DNA of 15,518 nucleotides, taken from NCBI GenBank assembly GCA_964538515.1, contig CAZIEW010000091.1:1-15518 (forward strand). Reading direction: 5' to 3'. Below the pieces are notes generated by a model. It was not told the origin of the DNA. It was given only the letters and a program-made list of their open reading frames with translations, and made no database searches. Of the stretch, positions 13,473 to 15,518 are shown one piece after another. Both the position numbers and the translations under genes were made by a program. Within the stretch, counting starts at the first letter, position 1. Each line of letters begins with the position of its first letter. This DNA comes from CALBZH01 sp964538515. GTDB lineage: Bacteria; Desulfobacterota; Syntrophobacteria; Syntrophobacterales; Syntrophobacteraceae.

Positions 13473-14755
13473 AACTGGAGCTGGGGCGTATTCGTGTCAG
13501 GGATGTTGTGTGGAGTCGACGGACGTTTCTCGAGGACGGCACTCTCCACGTCAATCGCGATGAGCTCGTCGAGCGCGCACGCGCAAAAGATACCCGGATT
13601 GGCTCGATCGATGCCGAAATCGCCAGGCCCGGCGAAAAAGTTCGCATCATACCGATCAAAGACGCCATCGAGCCTCGGGTCAAAGTCGAAGGGCGAGGTG
13701 GAATGTTTCCCGGGCTGATTTCCGGTGTTCAAACCGTTGGAGAGGGACGTACCCATGTCCTCGAAGGGTGCTCGGTTCTGACCGTCGGACAGATCGTGGG
13801 CTTTCAAGAAGGCATGATCGACATGAGCGGGCCTGGAGCTGCATTTTCATGCTTTTCCAGGCTGTTGAACGTCTGCCTGATCATCGAGGCCCGGGAAGAT
13901 CTTTCCAGGCACGAGCACGAGGAAGCCGTTCGCATGGCCGGGCTCCGAGCCGCCGTCTACCTTGGAGAGGCTGGCCGCCGCATCAATCCGGACGAGCTGG
14001 AGTCCCACGAATCGGGCCGTTCCTCGAGAATGCACGACAGAAGGGGCCACCTTCCCCGAATCGCCTACCTGTACATGCTTCTCAGTCAGGGACTCCTCCA
14101 TGACACCTTCTTGTATGGTCGAGACATGAAGACCGTGCTGCCGACTCTGATTTGCGCCACGGAAGTCATGGACGGAGCCGTCGTGAGCGGGAACTGCGTT
14201 TCCGCCTGTGATAAGAACACCACCTATCACCACCAGAACAACCCCATCATCGCCGAACTGCTCAAGCGCGAGGGGAAAGACCTGACGTTCGCCGGTACCG
14301 TCGTGACCAACGCCAACGTCACGCTCAAAGACAAGGAGCGATCCGCGGACTATGCCGTCAAGCTTTTGGAAATGTTGAGCGTCGATGGAGTGATCATTTC
14401 CAAAGAAGGGTTCGGCAATCCGGACGCAGACGCCATGATGCTCTGCGCCAGGCTCGAGGAAAAGGGCATTGCAACGACGCTCCTTACGGACGAGTTCGCC
14501 GGGGCGGACGGTCAGTCCCAGTCGCTGGCCGATACAACACCGCGTGCCGATGCCCTCGTCAGCGTTGGGAACGCCAACGAGATCGTGATGCTGCCACACC
14601 CTGATATCGTCATCGGAAATGAGCGTATCATCGAGAAGATTGCTGGAGGGCAGCCCGGAAGCTTTTCGGAGCGCGGTATCCGAGCGGAGCTGCAGGTGAT
14701 CCTGGGAGCGACCAACGAGCTCGGCTTCGAACGCTTGTCCGCTCGCGAGGAATAG
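13469..14755 (+). CDS. Glycine/sarcosine/betaine reductase component B proprotein (GrdE/GrdG/GrdI family)
   Basis: This 428-aa protein matches the proprotein subunit of component B of glycine, sarcosine or betaine reductase. In the characterised clostridial enzymes it is cleaved into two chains, with an internal Cys becoming a pyruvoyl group that binds the substrate amine. The cleavage motif is intact as NCVSACDKNTTYHHQNNP, with the candidate Cys at residue 243, where family members cleave at about the same position. The N-terminal MKLELGRIRVRDV and the GTVVTNANVTLKDKER segment also fit. The ATG at 13469 has a strong GGAGGTGA four bases upstream. The GrdB-like gene follows after 12 bases, so they form an operon. 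Paralogues specific for glycine, sarcosine or betaine are too similar for me to separate, so no symbol is given. Confidence 0.9.
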   Translation: MKLELGRIRVRDVVWSRRTFLEDGTLHVNRDELVERARAKDTRIGSIDAEIARPGEKVRIIPIKDAIEPRVKVEGRGGMFPGLISGVQTVGEGRTHVLEGCSVLTVGQIVGFQEGMIDMSGPGAAFSCFSRLLNVCLIIEAREDLSRHEHEEAVRMAGLRAAVYLGEAGRRINPDELESHESGRSSRMHDRRGHLPRIAYLYMLLSQGLLHDTFLYGRDMKTVLPTLICATEVMDGAVVSGNCVSACDKNTTYHHQNNPIIAELLKREGKDLTFAGTVVTNANVTLKDKERSADYAVKLLEMLSVDGVIISKEGFGNPDADAMMLCARLEEKGIATTLLTDEFAGADGQSQSLADTTPRADALVSVGNANEIVMLPHPDIVIGNERIIEKIAGGQPGSFSERGIRAELQVILGATNELGFERLSAREE

Positions 14756-14767
14756 ACGGAGGATCTC

Positions 14768-15518
14768 ATGGGCAAGAAGACGAGAGTGGTCCATTACCTG
14801 AACCAGTTTTTCGGGCAAGTCGGCGGGGAGGACAAAGCCCGCACGGAGCCATTCGCGAAGGCGGGACCCGTCGGTCCCGGGGCTCTTTTTCAGCAGCTTC
14901 TGGGTGAGGAGGCAGAGATTGTGGGGACGGTCGTCTGCGGGGACGACTTTTTCAGTGAGCACCCTGAACAGGCCGCGGAAACGGTGCGGGCTTTGATCCA
15001 AGGCTTCGAGCCGGACCTGGTGGTGGCCGGACCGGCCTTTAACGCAGGCCGTTATGGTGTCGCCTGCGGGAGTGTTTGCAGCCTCGTCGCCGATGCGCTG
15101 AATGTCCCGGCCGTCACCGGCATGTTCCGCGAAAACCCCGCGGTAGAGCTGTATCGGAGATCGGTCACCATTGTCGAAACGGCCGCGACCGCGCTTGGCA
15201 TGAGAGAGGCCGCCGAACGGATGGCGCGCACCGGGTTGAAGCTGGCCGGAAGCATCCCGCTGGGGCCACCAGCCGAAGAAGGCATTCTGTCCCGCGGCAT
15301 TCGCAGGAATTACTTTGCCGCGGAAACGGGCGCCGTACGTGCCGTGAACATGCTGCTACGCAAGCTCAAGGGGGAACCCTTCACCACCGAGTACCCCCTC
15401 CCCGCCTTCGACCGGGTGGCACCACGACCGCCGATCGAGCACATGAGCCAGGCAACCGTCGCGTTGATCACGAGCGGGGGCATCGTTCCCAAAGGAAATC
15501 CCGATCATATCGAATCCT
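14768..15518 (+). CDS. Component B subunit of the GrdB/GrdF/GrdH family, truncated by the window end
   Basis: The first 250 codons of the second component B subunit are present and in frame to the last base. They begin MGKKTRVVHYLNQFFGQVGG and include VAGPAFNAGRYGVACG, VTGMFRENPAVELY and ITSGGIVPKGNPDHIES, all typical of the family. GGAGG at 14758-14762 is five bases before the ATG. In characterised members a selenocysteine (UGA codon) lies in the C-terminal third, beyond this window. Whether it is Sec or Cys here, and whether GrdA, GrdC and GrdD follow, cannot be seen. A premature stop called just outside the window could really be a Sec codon. Paired with the upstream proprotein, it forms the substrate-binding half of a reductive deamination system. 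Confidence 0.9.
   Translation, partial: MGKKTRVVHYLNQFFGQVGGEDKARTEPFAKAGPVGPGALFQQLLGEEAEIVGTVVCGDDFFSEHPEQAAETVRALIQGFEPDLVVAGPAFNAGRYGVACGSVCSLVADALNVPAVTGMFRENPAVELYRRSVTIVETAATALGMREAAERMARTGLKLAGSIPLGPPAEEGILSRGIRRNYFAAETGAVRAVNMLLRKLKGEPFTTEYPLPAFDRVAPRPPIEHMSQATVALITSGGIVPKGNPDHIES

Noticed and set aside
1..15518. tRNA, rRNA and CRISPR arrays
   Set aside because: No cloverleaf with TTC-type arms, no rRNA-like conserved blocks and no regularly spaced direct repeats were seen.

Overview
The window looks like a GC-rich anaerobic bacterium, most plausibly a Desulfobacterota of the Syntrophobacter type. This is inferred from gene content only: a tungsten/molybdenum aldehyde:ferredoxin oxidoreductase (AOR), iron-dependent alcohol dehydrogenases, a sigma-54 two-component system and glycine-reductase-type component B subunits. 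The sequence behaves like a draft or metagenome contig. It has a 100-N placeholder at 3371-3470, and genes are cut at both ends.

Region 1 (1-7020 and on to 8863) reads as an alcohol/aldehyde oxidation module. A CobC-like histidine phosphatase, probably the C-terminal part of a larger protein, is followed by an XdhC/CoxI-family molybdenum-cofactor maturation protein. Then come an iron-containing alcohol dehydrogenase with a TTG start, a soluble PAS-type histidine kinase overlapping it by one base, and an NtrC-type sigma-54 activator. A well-formed -24/-12 promoter (5772-5787) separates this block from a second iron-containing alcohol dehydrogenase and the AOR. The simplest model is that kinase and regulator sense a metabolite and switch on dehydrogenase plus AOR through sigma-54. 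These enzymes would take an alcohol to an aldehyde (NADH) and then to an acid (reduced ferredoxin). The XdhC and phosphatase genes may help mature the AOR cofactor. Two strong back-to-back hairpins lie between dehydrogenase and AOR.

Region 2 (8864-9857) is a mostly non-coding stretch around a small glutaredoxin-like gene. It has two strong hairpins before that gene. After it lies a 128-bp MITE-like element with imperfect terminal inverted repeats, an 8-bp target duplication and an internal three-way-junction fold.

Region 3 (9858-12506) is a full-length aconitase of the AcnA type. It converges on a small secreted Tyr/Gly/His-rich protein on the minus strand (12760-13212). Between them is a hairpin flanked by a 10-bp direct repeat.

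Region 4 (13213-15518) is a divergent promoter region followed by a GrdE/GrdG/GrdI-like proprotein, with the conserved pyruvoyl-forming Cys motif, and the first 250 codons of a GrdB/GrdF/GrdH-like subunit cut by the window end. Together these are component B of a glycine/sarcosine/betaine reductase-type enzyme. The substrate cannot be assigned from this window.
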